From the NCBI RefSeq assembly GCF_964204645.1, contig NC_134026.1, positions 19,920,650 to 19,984,649 on the forward strand: 64,000 nucleotides of DNA, in the 5' to 3' direction. The DNA is from Tubulanus polymorphus (Eukaryota; Nemertea; Palaeonemertea; Tubulaniformes; Tubulanidae). Below, piece after piece: positions 31,578 to 43,966 of this stretch (positions within the stretch are counted from its first letter, which is position 1; every line of letters starts with the position of its first letter). Both the position numbers and the translations under genes were made by a program. The notes beneath the pieces were generated by a model. That model had not been told where the DNA came from, ran no database searches, and was given only the letters and a program-made list of their open reading frames with translations.

Positions 31578-32427
31578 AGTCTGTGCGATCGCCTTTTGAT
31601 AGTGCGATGATGTCTGGTGTCTTGTGTTCGTAATATAGTCGTTAATTTTCGATGAGAAAAGCTTGCGAAAAGTCGACGATGAAAATTGAGTAAAGGACCG
31701 ATGAAAAGAGGAAAATATTGTAAAAAGCTCTCGTTATTAAGAGCGCCTAATCGATCGAATCGGAACTGCTATTAATTCTGAACGAACAGAAGTCTGTTCT
31801 CGATAATACGTGCCCGATCTTTTGAATCTGCCGTATGATACTTATGCGGATCGTCAAACAGCACGTAATCTCGCGATCGGCGGTGCGTCGTCGCGCGTGC
31901 ATCCTTTCTCTTAATTAAGTCATCTGCTTACGTTATTACCGTGTAAACTCGCTTTATTACGAGAATTTCAGCGCTCGCCGAGCTAAATATTCGCTGTCAT
32001 CGTCAGTCGGGGTATTCCCATGGCTTCGAGCATCGCCCGTTTCGAACAATGAACGCGGCATTTGATGTTAATAACATTACCGTGTTGTGCTATAATGCTA
32101 TTTTGTTGTCGCGACGATAAAACGCTGACGATGAACGACATCAGCGGAACTTAATAATAAGTCGGCAGCGCGGACGCGTTTTTCCGTGCGCGTTTTATTT
32201 TCGTCGAAAAAGGCCGTTTGTATGCGCAGCTGTCAAATCGTATTGATGGCCGTCGGTTTTTTTACGCGAAAAGAAACGTGTATGGTAGGGTTTTTCTTCG
32301 TTTTTCGACAAATGCGTAACGGAGATTCGATTGGTGCGCGTGCAACGGGAAATTTTTCTCGTCACCGAAATTAAACGGCTTTCCCGTTCGATTCACCTGC
32401 GCGCGCGCGTGTAAGGCTAAAAAAATA
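31578..32427. other. Gene-free CpG-dense island
   Basis: Dense in CGATCG, GCGCG and homeodomain- or SOX-like words (TTAATTAAG at 31911, GAACAATGAAC at 32044). No domain in any frame. It reads like conserved regulatory DNA, but that is inference. Confidence 0.35.
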
Positions 32428-32730
32428 ATGCCTTGTTTCTTCTAATCTGTCGGGTCGCTTTTGTAAACTTTTGTAATAAAATTTGTAACCAGTTCATTTC
32501 TATAACTGCCGGCTCTAAAAAATGATACCTTGTTTCTCCTAATTTGCCGGGTCATTTTGTAAACTACAATCGAATTTGTAATCAGTTCATTTCTATAACT
32601 GCCGGGTCTGTTATTGTTATCTTGATCGTGATTTTTGAAGAAAGTAAGGTATAGTGTACTGGCAGATAGGTGGACAGCCGGGTCAACTTTTAAGCTTAGC
32701 AGGATTGAGGGAGCGTCTGCAGTTTAGGTG
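32428..32730 (+). repeat. Dispersed repeat R1, two tandem units plus 3' part
   Basis: Units at 32428-32514 and 32515-32613 share TTGTTTCTTCTAAT/TTGTTTCTCCTAAT, GTAAACT..AAT..AATTTGTAA and CAGTTCATTTCTATAACTGC. The following GGCAGATAGGTGGACAGCCG and GGTCAACTTTTAAGC also follow the copy at 54031. Confidence 0.7.
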
Positions 32731-33716
32731 TCCCTAATAGTTACGTACCAAACCTAGCCATATAAGTCAATTCTTTAATAACACTAGTGCCACACTAAAG
32801 GTGACCTAACCTGCAGTTAGATCACAATGAGAAACGAGGTGTTAGTTTATTTTCGCCTAATAGCATTTTGATTTCGGGGCGTACGAGAGATGATCATTTA
32901 CGGTTAATGAGTTTTCTATCCTTACGTTCTCTCGCGCGCGATTCCCCCCTGAGCCGAGTAGTCATCGGTATAGACAGACGGAAGCCATTGTCAGACGGCT
33001 TTACGCGATATTCGCGACTTAAACCTTTTGTGTACGTCTCAAGTCAATTACACGCGGCGGACATAATTCGATGATATTTCGCGACGTTTTTTTGATTTGA
33101 TTTGCTTGTTTAATTCCGCGCGCGTTTCATCGCGATGGTTAGATAACCCTTAATGTACGACGACGACCGACGACGACGAATGAACGGTAATCAGATCCGC
33201 ACCGGGGCCTAATCCTCCTCCGACTCCATTAGTATAATTGCCGTTCCTCGTATTGTCGTTATTTGTCGAGTCGATAAAAAAGAATGAACGGACGAGCGCG
33301 CGCGCGAGCGGGGAAAGTTTATTTGTCGCCATTGATCGCGAACAAAGAACCCGGCCGTTTTCGACATTTTTGTCGTCGTAATAAGTAACGTCGATTTATT
33401 AATCACGCGCTCGTCGTTCGTCTTCCGATGTACCGATGACAAGCGCTCGCGCGCTTTGTTACGAGGTCGTCGACGGTTACCCGCGCGCGCCGAGCGGTTA
33501 AACTAATTACGCCGCGAAATGCGGCGCTAAAAGTAATTAATTCGTGCTGTAAGGATCAAATAACGTTTCGAATCAGCGCCCGATTGTCGTCGGAGATAAC
33601 CCTCTCAGCGCGCTGCGAGGGTTACGCAATTTACAATGATAATCCTCTAAAAAGTAATGAAAATGCGTAGAAACAATAGGATTTTTTGCCGTTTTGTGTT
33701 TCGTATTGACATATTA
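32731..33716. other. Gene-free CpG-dense island
   Basis: 32860-33620 is the most CpG-rich part of the window, with GCGCGCG runs. Several short ORFs on both strands reflect high GC and show no domain. Confidence 0.35.
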
Positions 33717-33850
33717 GTCGCTCAAAAGTTGGTTAGAGTTAACCATGGACTCCATGAGTTAACCAGCGGATAGTTGACATAGTGACAATTAAAAGTTCAT
33801 CGTCACTATATTATCTATGCGCCTGTTATCTTTAACCCTATTTTGTTGAT
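33717..33850. mobile_element. Palindromic MITE, CAAAAGTTGGTTAGAGTTAAC family
   Basis: TCGCTCAAAAGTTGGTTAGA pairs imperfectly with the right end TTTAACCCTATTTTGTTGA; the centre ATAGTGACAA..ATCGTCACTAT. Has an extra ACCATGGACTCCATGAG near the left end compared with 30020-30142. Confidence 0.75.
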
Positions 33851-33957
33851 TCCACCTCATTCCGTAGCGTTGGCGCTGGATATTTCACCAAATTGAACGG
33901 ATACGAATTTAAGAATCAATCAAATCGAATGTCATTCCAAAAAATTACAAATATATG

Positions 33958-34091
33958 GGGCTAGTTTCCAGAAAAAAGGTTTCACTCAATATTTTGGTGT
34001 GATTGCTTATGGTTACTTCATGTTTTCAATGTGGACTACAACTCAAACTAAACCATTTTTAGCTTACACTTTTTCGTGAAACTGGGTCCTG
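33958..34091. mobile_element. Palindromic MITE, GGGCCCAGTTTCACGAAAAA family
   Basis: Left end degraded (GGGGCTAGTTTCCAGAAAAA), right end CTTTTTCGTGAAACTGGGTC. TGGTTACTTCATGTTTTCAA matches the copy at 11066-11205. Confidence 0.75.
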
Positions 34092-35242
34092 AACAGCGAT
34101 CTACTGATTTGGCCAGTACCAAATTAAGTGAATTAGCATTACTATATTATTAAGTATTACTGATCATTATTAGCCAAAGAAAGTTCATTTTCCAACAACA
34201 TAACCTAACAAGTTGAATATTATTACATCATCATTCAAGTAACATAATATGATAGTATTATTTTTGACGACGAATTCTATTCTAAGCTGGTTTTCTAGTT
34301 TAAGGAGAAGCTGCTTTGATTTTTCGCGTTCGAAGAATAAAGGCCAGCAGTCTTGTGGGTGGAAGAAGAAAAGACTCACTTAAGTCCCTGTAAAGTGCCC
34401 TTGTTTATATTCGTGATTGCGCGGGTCATTAAACCGGGCACTCGCAATATGCCCGCCGCCCCGACTCGATATAATTCGATCGCTATAATTTGTCAACCAT
34501 CCAGCAGCCCGCTACGAGCTAACCGCATAACACATCAGTTTACTCGGATAATCTCGCAGTTAAACCCCGGGACAATGAAGATACTCCGTCTCTTTACCTC
34601 GGTATAGCGCCGTACAGGAGCCGCGGATTGCTCTGATTGGCCGGCTTCCCAGAGACGCTATCAAACGGCAGACCAATTACAGTCAAGTGTCTCAACGATC
34701 AACGTTCTGTTTTGTTCCGTCTCGAAAGGCGGGCTTAACTGAGAAGAAACCGATCGTTGCTTGGCTTACATCGGCCGTGCTTGATTTTCAGCTACCGAAC
34801 GCGACTAAGCTGGATACGATTTCCACCAGTTGTTTCTCTGCTTAGGTCGGCGATCGGTTGTTTCTGTATTCGCTACACTGCAGTTGACACAAGCTGGCTT
34901 TACGATACTCAGTAGGCAATCTTGAAACGTGCTATACCGGGAGGCCGAAGATAATCACCCACCCGCGTATCCAGCTGATAACGCTGAAAGGATTTTCATT
35001 GATAAAACAGGCGCGTTGGAAGCAATGTTTTATTGCTGCGGCCAAACACCAATTTTGGACAGATTCTTAATATTGCTGAGGTGAATTGACTTAATTTCTT
35101 CAAAAACGTGGTATTCAAAGAAAAAAAACGTAGTTCAGTAAATTATTGCCGCGGCTTTCGCTGCTGCTGTCGCCTCTGCTGTCGCTGCACTTCCAACGCC
35201 ACTGTAAAACCAGCGAGCGCTAGAGACACACTGATATAATAG
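34092..35242. other. Gene-free stretch
   Basis: 34400-35000 is CpG-dense and repeat-free. At 35145-35201 the minus strand reads TTTTACAG then a short frame rich in Gln and Arg (or, in another frame, Ser) that ends in a stop; a tiny terminal exon is conceivable but unsupported. Confidence 0.35.
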
Positions 35243-35400
35243 CCGCGATCACACGGAAACGATTTGGCCCAGATCAGGCCCGAATCAAATATGGCTAATT
35301 TAGAGAGGGCGTTCACACGTAAACCGCTTACTTGATTCTAAGCAAAGCTTTAACAAAGTAAAGCGAATCACTTCCGGCAATTCATATGCAATAATTTGAA
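35243..35400 (-). mobile_element. MITE family A, 5'-half copy
   Basis: Begins AGCCGCGATCACACGGAAAC and retains GGGCGTTCACACGTAAACCG, then diverges after CACTTCCGGCAATTCATATGC. The other terminus is missing. Confidence 0.75.
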
Positions 35401-35853
35401 CATTCATATTCAATAATTGTGCTCAATTTGAAACATGTAAGCAATATAGCTTTGCTGGGGTGGGGTTTAAATCCACCCCTGATCTATCGATTGTGAGTCG
35501 AATAACCTAACTGCTGGGAAAAGACATGTCACCTGTTCCCAGGGTGGACCTAAAATGGTTTGATTCTCCTTATTCGATTACGGCCGATCAAAGCTTGCCT
35601 GGTATCATCATTCCGGTATTCATATTTCAAAGGTTTTACTAGCGTTCGCGCATGCATGCACATACACATCCCTAGGAAATCGCTCGTTTATCGGAAAAGA
35701 AATCATTGACAAAGAAACAGTCGCTCGTCAGATCGTATTTCTCGGTACTTTGTAATTATCAGAAATTTCTGTGTTTGATTCATTCGATACGCCATTCATG
35801 AAAATCAGTTTGATCTACGTTTAAATGGTGGCTATTAATTCAATATACATATG

Positions 35854-35941
<88 letters not shown>

Positions 35942-37604
35942 ATATTTTCCCGCTTCCCGCCATTTGTAGATTTTAATGTGTGAACGTGTGTATGACTGAT
36001 GAGTATATGTTTTTTTGAATGCGTGTGAGGGATAGGTGTCTCAAGCAACTTTGCTTTAAATGAGCACCTACCACTGACATTGGAACATCCTTTATGAATA
36101 TAAAATTTTCTACAATTGCTTGCGGAAATAAACTATAAATCTATCTATCCATCCATCCATCTATCTATCTATACGAGATGTTGAATACCGAAATTGATTT
36201 CATAAGAAATCTTGGGAAAATACGATTTTAACTTGAGCAACAACACGATACGCGAAATGCAGCGATTGCGAAATATGGCGGTGGAACCTCGGATGATGCT
36301 TGTGTCAGCAAATGTTTTCTTACTAACTGTGCTTGAGGCGAATAGAAAAATTGATACGATCTGCAGCAACGAAACAATCTCCCGGTGACTTTTAATAACG
36401 AACGATTCCCCGCTGCGAGTGCAATTTTTCAAAGCAATCGTTTAATACGTTTTAAAAGCGGTATGTGTACAAATACTTAGAAAAAGCTGATTTCTTTATT
36501 CGCCTGGTTGCTTAGTAATGGTATGTAACCCCGGCGTGTTATCCATTCTCTTACCAACGCGCGCAGTAGCGCTTCGAGCTACTAACGATTCTGCACTGTT
36601 CCTAACCTCGCAAAAATTCGTTTATATGGGATCGATTGATTTTGAATGTTCTGGAAAAATTTCTCGCTTTTTTTCCAACAGTTTATGTGATGGTTCCGCG
36701 TGCGGTGGCAAAATCTTAGATTTTATGCATGTCTTAATTTAGAAATTTCCATCATCCGTACATTTTTCTGCTGATTTTACACTGATTTTAGCTTTTTGCA
36801 ATCCATTTTATAAGTAATAATCGAGAAGTTATTTGTCATCTTAGATAAAGCAAAGATTTTTGTCGGAATTCGGGATAGGGGTTATAAATTTCTTGGAACG
36901 CCTTTGACATTTGAAGACGTATTTCACAGCTTGTTGAAGAATAGAATTTGCAAATGGTAAATGGAAATTGGGAGAGGGCAAAATGAATTTGACTGGTGAT
37001 GGGAAACGTGGTAATTTTATGACCTTTAAGATAACAAGATGGCAGTGATTGTGATTATCAGTGACCTACTCGTCGTCGCAGATTGGTTATTTCATTTCTT
37101 GTATAGCTTCTCTGACCAAAACTCGCACAAAAACAAGCGTTTCAGTAAACTGTGGAGCGATCTACTCCGAAGTGCTTCGCCCAAAAGAGCATTTCTGTTT
37201 CATGTTGTTGCTGTGTGCGCTGACCATAAGAGTGAACACATTCTAATTGACGAAGTCTACCGGTTTCATACGGATATCAGGTGTCATCCAGATTGATTTT
37301 CATGCTTCACTTTCTACCTTAATGGTGAGGTCGTGTTACTATTAGTTGCGGCGATTTCATATGATACGGGAGTGTCCAGAAGTTCACTGCTATCAAATAA
37401 TATTTCGATTACAAGCAGAGGTTGTTTGTCTAATTAATCAATTTATCATAACTGTTATGAGCGATTAAGCTGAAATTTTCCTGATCCATTTCAAATGTCA
37501 TCAGTATTCATGATGACTGCAAAATTATAGTAACGTGATTTTGAGCCCATTGAAAATATTCTTTGAATATCAAAGGATACTTGAATTTTTTACTTCAGGC
37601 CTTT
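35401..37604. other. Gene-free stretch with microsatellites
   Basis: (TA)n at 35855-35937 (about 41 units) and (CTAT/CATC)n at 36141-36172. 36170-36760 has mixed composition with two ORFs of 74-87 codons lacking any domain. No shared repeat elsewhere in the stretch. Confidence 0.45.
35855..35937 (+). repeat. (TA)n microsatellite
   Basis: About 83 bp of uninterrupted TA units; the predicted Ile/Tyr peptide opposite is an artefact. Confidence 0.95.
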
Positions 37605-37915
37605 TTTGATTATTTATAGTACGGATCCGCCACCCAGAATTCCGCCAAAAACATTTTTTCCAAAAACATTGTTAATCATTATCAGTTATTTTTATCTTAA
37701 TTTTGTTGACCTCATTATTTGTAAAAAGTTTAGTTTTCTTCATTTCTTTCATCATTTGAATTCAATTCAACACAATTTATGTTCCATTTTATTTCTTCGG
37801 TAGTCCTGCTTTTAAGCGGAAAATACTTGAATGATTAAAAGTTTTTCCTTCACCCTTCAATTCTTTAAAGAAAGTAATATCTGTATTCCAAATAGTAAAA
37901 GAACGGTCTAATGGA
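37605..37915 (+). repeat. Dispersed repeat R3 copy
   Basis: Begins GGATCCGCCACCCAGAATTC, which resembles a hAT MITE end, and matches 6960-7375 along its length (TTTATCTTAATTTT, TCATCATTTGAATTC, CCTTCACCCTTC). Confidence 0.55.
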
Positions 37916-38885
37916 CCCTTTGAAAATGAAATAGAGTCCCCCAAGACACCCTCTAGCAGCATCGTGCCCTTGCATTCCCAATGACAGGTGGCAGTTCAAA
38001 TTCTGCCCATATCCGCCATCATCAAATCATAATAATGATTTTTCACTGATTGACGATCGACGTCAATGAATGAAACCGACTGGCGAAGATTCACAATCGA
38101 TTGGCATGTCATGGGTGAGAACCAGGTGTCAGAGAAGCGCTAGCAATGTATCGAATTGAATTGCTTGTCCGACAGATTTTCCAGACAATACCCACGTCTG
38201 ACTCTCACCATCGGCTACGTTATTTGCTTTTCTAATTAAGCATTCATCTCACACCGAAACACCTCGATTGTCAGATTATCTGTTGTAGTCGTCGCGCAAT
38301 TCCCGGTTAAAACGTCGCTAAACACAAAGGGATCTTGTTAATAATATATGAGATCGGCGTGTTAAATCAATTTGTCGCATCCGTTGTATCGAATTGGTTA
38401 AATCGTTAAATCATTTATGCGTTCTTATTTCTTTCGAGACGATGAAGATGTTATCGTATTTGTATTCATTTGCAGATGTGAGGTAGAGATGAGCGAGATG
38501 ACAAGATCAGATGAGAGAGGTTGTTTAGATGTAGTTGTTCCTTTTTCTGGATAATGAGTATGGACAACATTGAGCAGGCAAGTGCTAGAGGCTCGCAATA
38601 GAGGTTAAGCTGAATAAACCATTGATTTTGTAATTGCCCTTCATGTGACTAGCTGTGTGCGTGCTTGATTGTTCAGATGTGTATTCCGATAAAAGTTAAG
38701 CTCTAATTTGAGATTCATTTGCGCCCTAACTGAAGCACCTCAAAACGCACCGAAGCACTTCAGTTAACTTGAAATGATGATTCGAAAAAACGTTGACAAT
38801 AATGATTTTAGATCATTGTGGGGATTTGTATTTGCGCACTTCGAGTGTCAAACTTAGTATTCGATAAAAGTATTCAATTGGCATA
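37916..38885. other. Gene-free stretch
   Basis: 38000-38420 is moderately CpG-rich. Nothing coding or repeated identified. Confidence 0.4.
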
Positions 38886-39685
38886 AAGCCACGATCACGC
38901 AGAGATGATTTTGATCCAAAGTCAAAAACAAATGCCTTTTAAGAGAGCACATTCACACGTAAACCACTCTCTATACTCAACAACGCTCAAAGATTAAGTA
39001 GTGCTTAATGTATCCAAATGCCTATTATGATCTTATTCAATAGTTTACTAACCCAGATACCAGTAAAAAATGTTATTTTTTCTATAAAACCTGAACTTGA
39101 ATTGATATATGGGTTTTAAGAATAAATAGCACGTGCATGAATTTTTCAGAGCGCACACTTACTTATTGTTGTGCGTGTGATGTCACAGGGATGAATACAC
39201 CTTAAATGTACACGCATTATCAGTGTAAGCATTATTGGGTTTTTCTCTAATCATACTCTATACAAATGTCAATTTCTATAAAAACAACAGTTTTACTTTA
39301 TAAGAACGGAAAGTAAGGGTAAAGGATGTGCTGAGAAACAATATTAATCTATAAAAGAGCAGTTTTGTTTACATAAAACGCTGCAGATTTTGTATACTTG
39401 AAATAACTTAATTTGTGCTCAATGCCAACTGAATTCATGTCTAACCATTGGTATTATCATTATTTTCATCATATCAGTGATCATTTAGATACAATCGAGG
39501 TATAAGCGCAGTGCGCCACTACCGGAATCAGTAGCAATTCACGCACAATAATCTGGCCCAGGCTTAGGTTGGGCTTGGGTCTGGTCTAATGTCGTTGCTC
39601 AGGCCAAACAGGCACGGGCTCATTTGGCACCTGTGTTATTCTTGGTCGAATTTGAGTATGGGCCAAATATGACTCGTGTGACCGC
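38886..39685 (-). mobile_element. MITE family A copy split by a ~500-bp insertion
   Basis: The minus-oriented left half runs 38886-38997 (AGCCACGATCACGCAGAGAT ... ACTCTCTATACTCAACAACG). The right half runs about 39510-39685 (CACTACCGGAATCAGTAGCA ... CTCGTGTGACCGCGGCT). The intervening AT-rich 39000-39505 has no family A similarity and no ends I recognise. Confidence 0.7.
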
Positions 39686-39900
39686 GGCTATATAATCATG
39701 ATACTTGAATTACAATCGAATAGAATCAATTCATTTTAATGCCATCTTTTTTAATGCTACTGCTCACTTAAGGCCAACATTTTCCAGAGAACAAATTGTC
39801 TCAAATTCAATTGAAATACATGTAAGATCCCAGGATCCTCCATTGATTTAATATACATATGTATTAGTAAGGTTCCTAATGGTTGTCATTGCCGGGTTGT

Positions 39901-40587
39901 GGTAGTGGAAATAAGCGCCCACTTCCTACAAAATGCTCCCATACAGCAGGCGTCTCAAACAGCCTCTGACAACCAAGTCCGACTCCTGGCCTGCTCGTAT
40001 GGCTTATTCTGTAAGCCGGGCGGAACTGCTTTTACTAACAGGAGAAGGCGAAAGGCGAGTCTCTGGCGCCTCAAAACCAGCAGCTTGAGGTAGGTGGGGC
40101 TCCTCAGCCCAGAAAGGCAATTCACCTAGGGGAAGGAAAACCCTGAGTCCAAACCCCCACTGCCTTGTGGGATACCCGGTCTCGGGAAAGGCTTCGGGAG
40201 TCAACCCTGAGGAAAAACTGCGACTTCGTTTGAGCAACCAATTGTAAATGCCTTGCGTTTCCATTGGTTTTAGGCCTATTTCAGCGAAGTGGAGAGACAG
40301 GAGTTGCTGCATGGGTAACAGCTTCTCCCCCAGTGATACCTCATTAGGCCTATTACAAACTGGACAGTGACATCGCCTGGCGATGCTCATGGTTTCACTG
40401 AAAACATTTACCCAGCCTCGTGCACTTTATCATATTGTGCACGATCCATTGTCGGTAAATTCTGACTGGATACTATATTTCTCTAGTAACACTATATAAG
40501 TCTCACTATCAACATTAAACAGCAGTAGTGGAGACAAGTGTCCACTTTTTATGCGATGTTCCCATATTGCACGTGTTTCAAACAGCC
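39901..40587 (+). repeat. Duplicated 5' segment of the retrotransposon
   Basis: 39901-39964 and 40525-40587 align over 64 positions with 47 identities (GTAGTGGA, CCCAT, CAAACAGCC conserved). They are 624 bp apart, consistent with two diverged 5' monomers. Confidence 0.7.
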
Positions 40588-40878
40588 AAGTGGAACTGAG
40601 GACTAGTTGCGGGTATCAACTTCTCCTCCATATTTATTTACCCAGACACTGGAGAGGACACTCCAGCTTCGCTCTGTAGCGTTGACTCAACACGGGAAGC
40701 AGCAGTTAACCGGTTCTAAGTCATCTGCTCAATTGGCGTAGAGTGTGACGCCAGGGGCTGCTTTTGGCGGTGGGAGGGGTCATCGCGCTCCATTGGGCAG
40801 CTACCGCCCGCCTCAAGCTGGGCAAACCCCAGCCAGTTAGGTGCTACCTCGCCACGGTCCGTTAACCTCACTGGGTGC

Positions 40879-41724
40879 GTGGGGTTTAGGGTGAAAACCG
40901 ACAGACGGTTCGTGTTCAACTGTGCACCAAGCAACTACAAGAAGAAACATTTAAAAAAACAGAAAACTGTTGCCCTTAAATTGGGCACATGGAATGTCAG
41001 GACATTGTCACCAAGTCTCCATGAAAATCTGCAAAAGACAGCAGTCATCGACTTCGAACTGAGCAGACTGCAGATGGACATTGTCGCTCTCCAGGTGACC
41101 AGGCTTCAAGGCTACGAACCTGTGAGAGAAGAAAACTTCACTTTCTACTGGCATTAAAAAGAACCAGAAGATAAGACCACGGAACATGGAGTGGCATTCG
41201 CCATCAAGAACATACTGGCGGATTCTATATCCTTGCGACGAGAGGGAACTGAACAAATTTTATGGCTCCAACACCATACCTCAGTAGGATTAGTTAACCT
41301 AATCAATGTATACGCACCAACCATTGCTTCCTCAGCAGAGGTGAAAAACAAATTCCATGATGACCTATCTAACATCATTGCCAGAATTTCAGTGAAGGAT
41401 CCATTATTCATCCTTGGTAACTTCAATGCCAGAGTTGGTGCTGACAACAACTCGTGGCCCACTTGTTTGGGTAAGTTTGGCCTAGGCAAGGCAAATGAAT
41501 ATGGGCAACGCCTGCTAGAACTCTGCTGCAACCATGAACTCTGTGTCACCAACACGTTCTTTGATGTGAAACCCCAACACAAAGGCACTTGGTGGCATCC
41601 CAGGTCCAAACGCTGGCACTAGCTGGACCTGATTCTCACCAGGTTCACTAGCTTATCAAGTGTCAAGATCACGCGTAGTTTTCAGAGTGCTGACTGTGAT
41701 ACCGACCATTCTTTAGTAGGCAGT
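40879..41724 (+). pseudogene. Endonuclease domain of the retrotransposon (broken)
   Basis: Recognisable blocks: LGTWNVRTLSP (first motif), DIVALQVTRLQG, HGVAFAIKN, LINVYAPT, LFILGNFNARVGADN, HPRSKRWH then stop, LDLILTRF and DTDHSLVG (terminal Asp-His). In active relatives the second block reads LQETRL and the fifth GDFN; here the metal-binding Glu is Val and the Asp is Asn. Two in-frame stops (41155, 41620) lie inside. The domain would nick target DNA in an active element; this copy cannot. Confidence 0.85.
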
Positions 41725-42174
41725 ATGGTCGAGCTCCAAGCAAAGAGAAAATACTTCTTGAAAAAGGAGGGCAGACCTTGTATTGACACTGGGGGGATCC
41801 ACAACCAGGAGAAAGTGAACCAATTTGAACATGTACTTAAACAAGCTCTCTCTTACCCAGTTGGTGCCAGTTCCTGTGAAAGATTAAAACACATTAGCGA
41901 TGCTGTGTATAATTCTGCCTTATCCACTTTTGGTAAAAAGACCTATAAGTCAGCAGACTGGTTTGAGGCCCATTCTACAGAAATGACCCCCATCGTAAAA
42001 GAGAAAAGAAATACCTTGGCTACCTATAAAGCATACCCAAGCCTGCAAAACCTGCAAAAGCTACGGTCTGCCCGGAACAAAGTCCAGCGGAGTGCTAGGC
42101 AATGTTCTAACAAGTACTGGCGGGAGCTCTGCGGTAAAATACAAGAAGCAGCTGACAGAAGCAAGATCTAGCAA
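41725..42174 (+). pseudogene. Linker between endonuclease and RT domains
   Basis: Same frame as both neighbours, 148 codons, Lys/Arg-rich with MTPIVKEKRNTLATYKAYPS; ends at the TAG of 42169, directly before MYDGIKQAF of the next part. In intact relatives this is continuous with the RT. Confidence 0.8.
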
Positions 42175-43680
42175 ATGTATGATGGTATCAAGCAAGCCTT
42201 CAGCCCAATGCATAAGAAAACTGCTCTCCTGAAGTCTCCTGCAGATAAGGCGATTCAGAGGTTGGTTGAGCATTACACCAAACTATATTCCAGGGAGAAC
42301 ATGGTCTCAGAAGAAGCCCTGAATTCGATCAACTCTCGACCTGTGTTAATGGAAGAGCTGGACACAGAGCCAACTCTTGATGAACTCAGTAAGGCCTTGG
42401 ATACCCTTACTAATGGAAAAGCTCCCGGAAAAGATGGCATCCCCGCTGAGGTACTAAAGTGCTGCAAAAAGGCCTTACTTTCTGAACTCCATGTTCTCTT
42501 GTGCCTATGCTGGAGAGAAGGTGAGGTGCCACAAGACATGAAAGATACCAACATCATCAGACTGTATAAAAAGGGGGACAGGAAGGACTGCAACAACTTC
42601 CGTGGCATCTTTCTCCCCAGTATTGTTGGTAAGTTATTCACTCGTGTCATTCTCAAGAAATTGCAAGTACTATCTGAGAGAGTCTATCCAGAATCTCAGT
42701 ACGGGTTCAGAGCAAACAGATCCCCCATTGATATGGTCTTCTCTCTCAGACAGCTGCAGGAGAAATGCAGGGAACAGGGACAGCCACTATACATCGCCTT
42801 TTTAGATCTGACAAATGCGTTCGAGCATTTGAACAGGGATGCATTGTTTAGGATTCTCCTAAAGATTGGATGTCCACCAAAACTCCTTACCATCATCAGA
42901 TCTTTCTATTCAAATATGCAGGGCACACTAGTCTCTGAAGGCCTGACCATCAACATCCAGTGTGGAGTGAACCAAGGCTGCATCTTGGCACCAACCTTGT
43001 TCGGGATCTTCTTTTCAGTTATGCTGGAACGTGCTTTTCCATCTGGCACTAAAGGGATCTACCTCAGGTCTAGGTCAGATGGAAAACTTTTCAACCTCTC
43101 CAGACTAAGAGCTAAGTCCAAGGTCCGACTGAAGTGCATTCGTGACCTCCTGTATGCAGACGATGCAGTAGTTGTTGCCCACTCAAATGAAGACCTCCAA
43201 CAACTTATTACAAGCTTCAACAATGCCTGTGATGATTTCGGACTTACCATCAACTTGAAGAAAACAAAGATCATGGGTCAAAATGTAGATTCTCCCCCAA
43301 ACATTAGCATCTCGAACGATCAACTGGCTGTTGTCCACAACTTTGTATATCTTGGCTCAAAAATCTCGGACACTCTATCACTTGATGGTGAGGTCGAGAG
43401 ACGTATTGGAAGAGCAGCTACCGCCATGGCGAGGCTGACAAAAAAAGTGTGGGCGAACAACAAGTTGACTATCAACACCAAGATTCAGGTCTATGAAGCA
43501 TGCGTTTTGATAAACCTCTTATATGGCAGCCAGTCTTGGACCCTTTATGCACGTCAGGAAAGAAAACTAAATGCATTTCACTTACGATGTCGTCGACGCA
43601 TCCTGAAAATCACTTGGCAGGATAAAGTTACAAACTACAGCATCCTAGAACTGGAATCCCCAGCATGTACACGCTGCTGA
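42175..43680 (+). pseudogene. Reverse transcriptase domain of the retrotransposon
   Basis: A 501-codon open stretch. Motifs in order: APGKDGIPAEVLK, IIRLYKKGDRKDCNNFRGI, YGFRANRSPIDMVF, FLDLTNAFEHLNRDALF (usual AFD is AFE), GVNQGCILAPTLF, LLYADDAVVVAH with the catalytic YADD, and LTINLKKTKIM. The frame runs into TGA after a shift near 43652. Catalytic Asp residues are intact, so the domain itself decayed less than the endonuclease. Confidence 0.9.
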
Positions 43681-43690
43681 AAAAAAACGA

Positions 43691-43966
43691 ATGCGCTGGC
43701 TTGGGCATCTACGGCGAATGGATGATGACAGGATCCCCAAGGACCTCCTCTATGGGGAGCTGTCAGAGGGAAAACGTCCACCCGGCAGACCACGATTACG
43801 ATTACGTTTCAAAGATGTTTGCAAAAAGGACCTAAAAGCCATGAATATCGACCTCACCCATTTGGAATCCTTGGCCATGGATCGTTCGACCTGGAGGTGC
43901 GAGATACATGAAGGTCTTTCCAGATACGAAGAATCACTTGCACTGCAGTCTGAGATGAAGAGATAG
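43691..43966 (+). pseudogene. C-terminal domain of the retrotransposon (frameshifted)
   Basis: MRWLGHLRRMDDDRIPKDLL, GKRPPGRPRLR and DRSTWRCEIHEGL are the usual closing motifs of this family. It lies in frame 2, whereas the RT is in frame 1. The linking peptide IPSMYTLLK is read in frame 0 (from 43656), so two shifts, one near 43652 and one in the A8 run 43680-43687, separate them. Confidence 0.85.

Noticed and set aside
35854-36048. Minus ORF with an Ile-Tyr repeat
   Set aside because: Direct product of the (TA)n tract.
40004-40390. 128-codon minus ORF in the retrotransposon 5' region
   Set aside because: It lies antisense in the GC-rich untranslated region, has no domain, and is explained by the base composition of the element.
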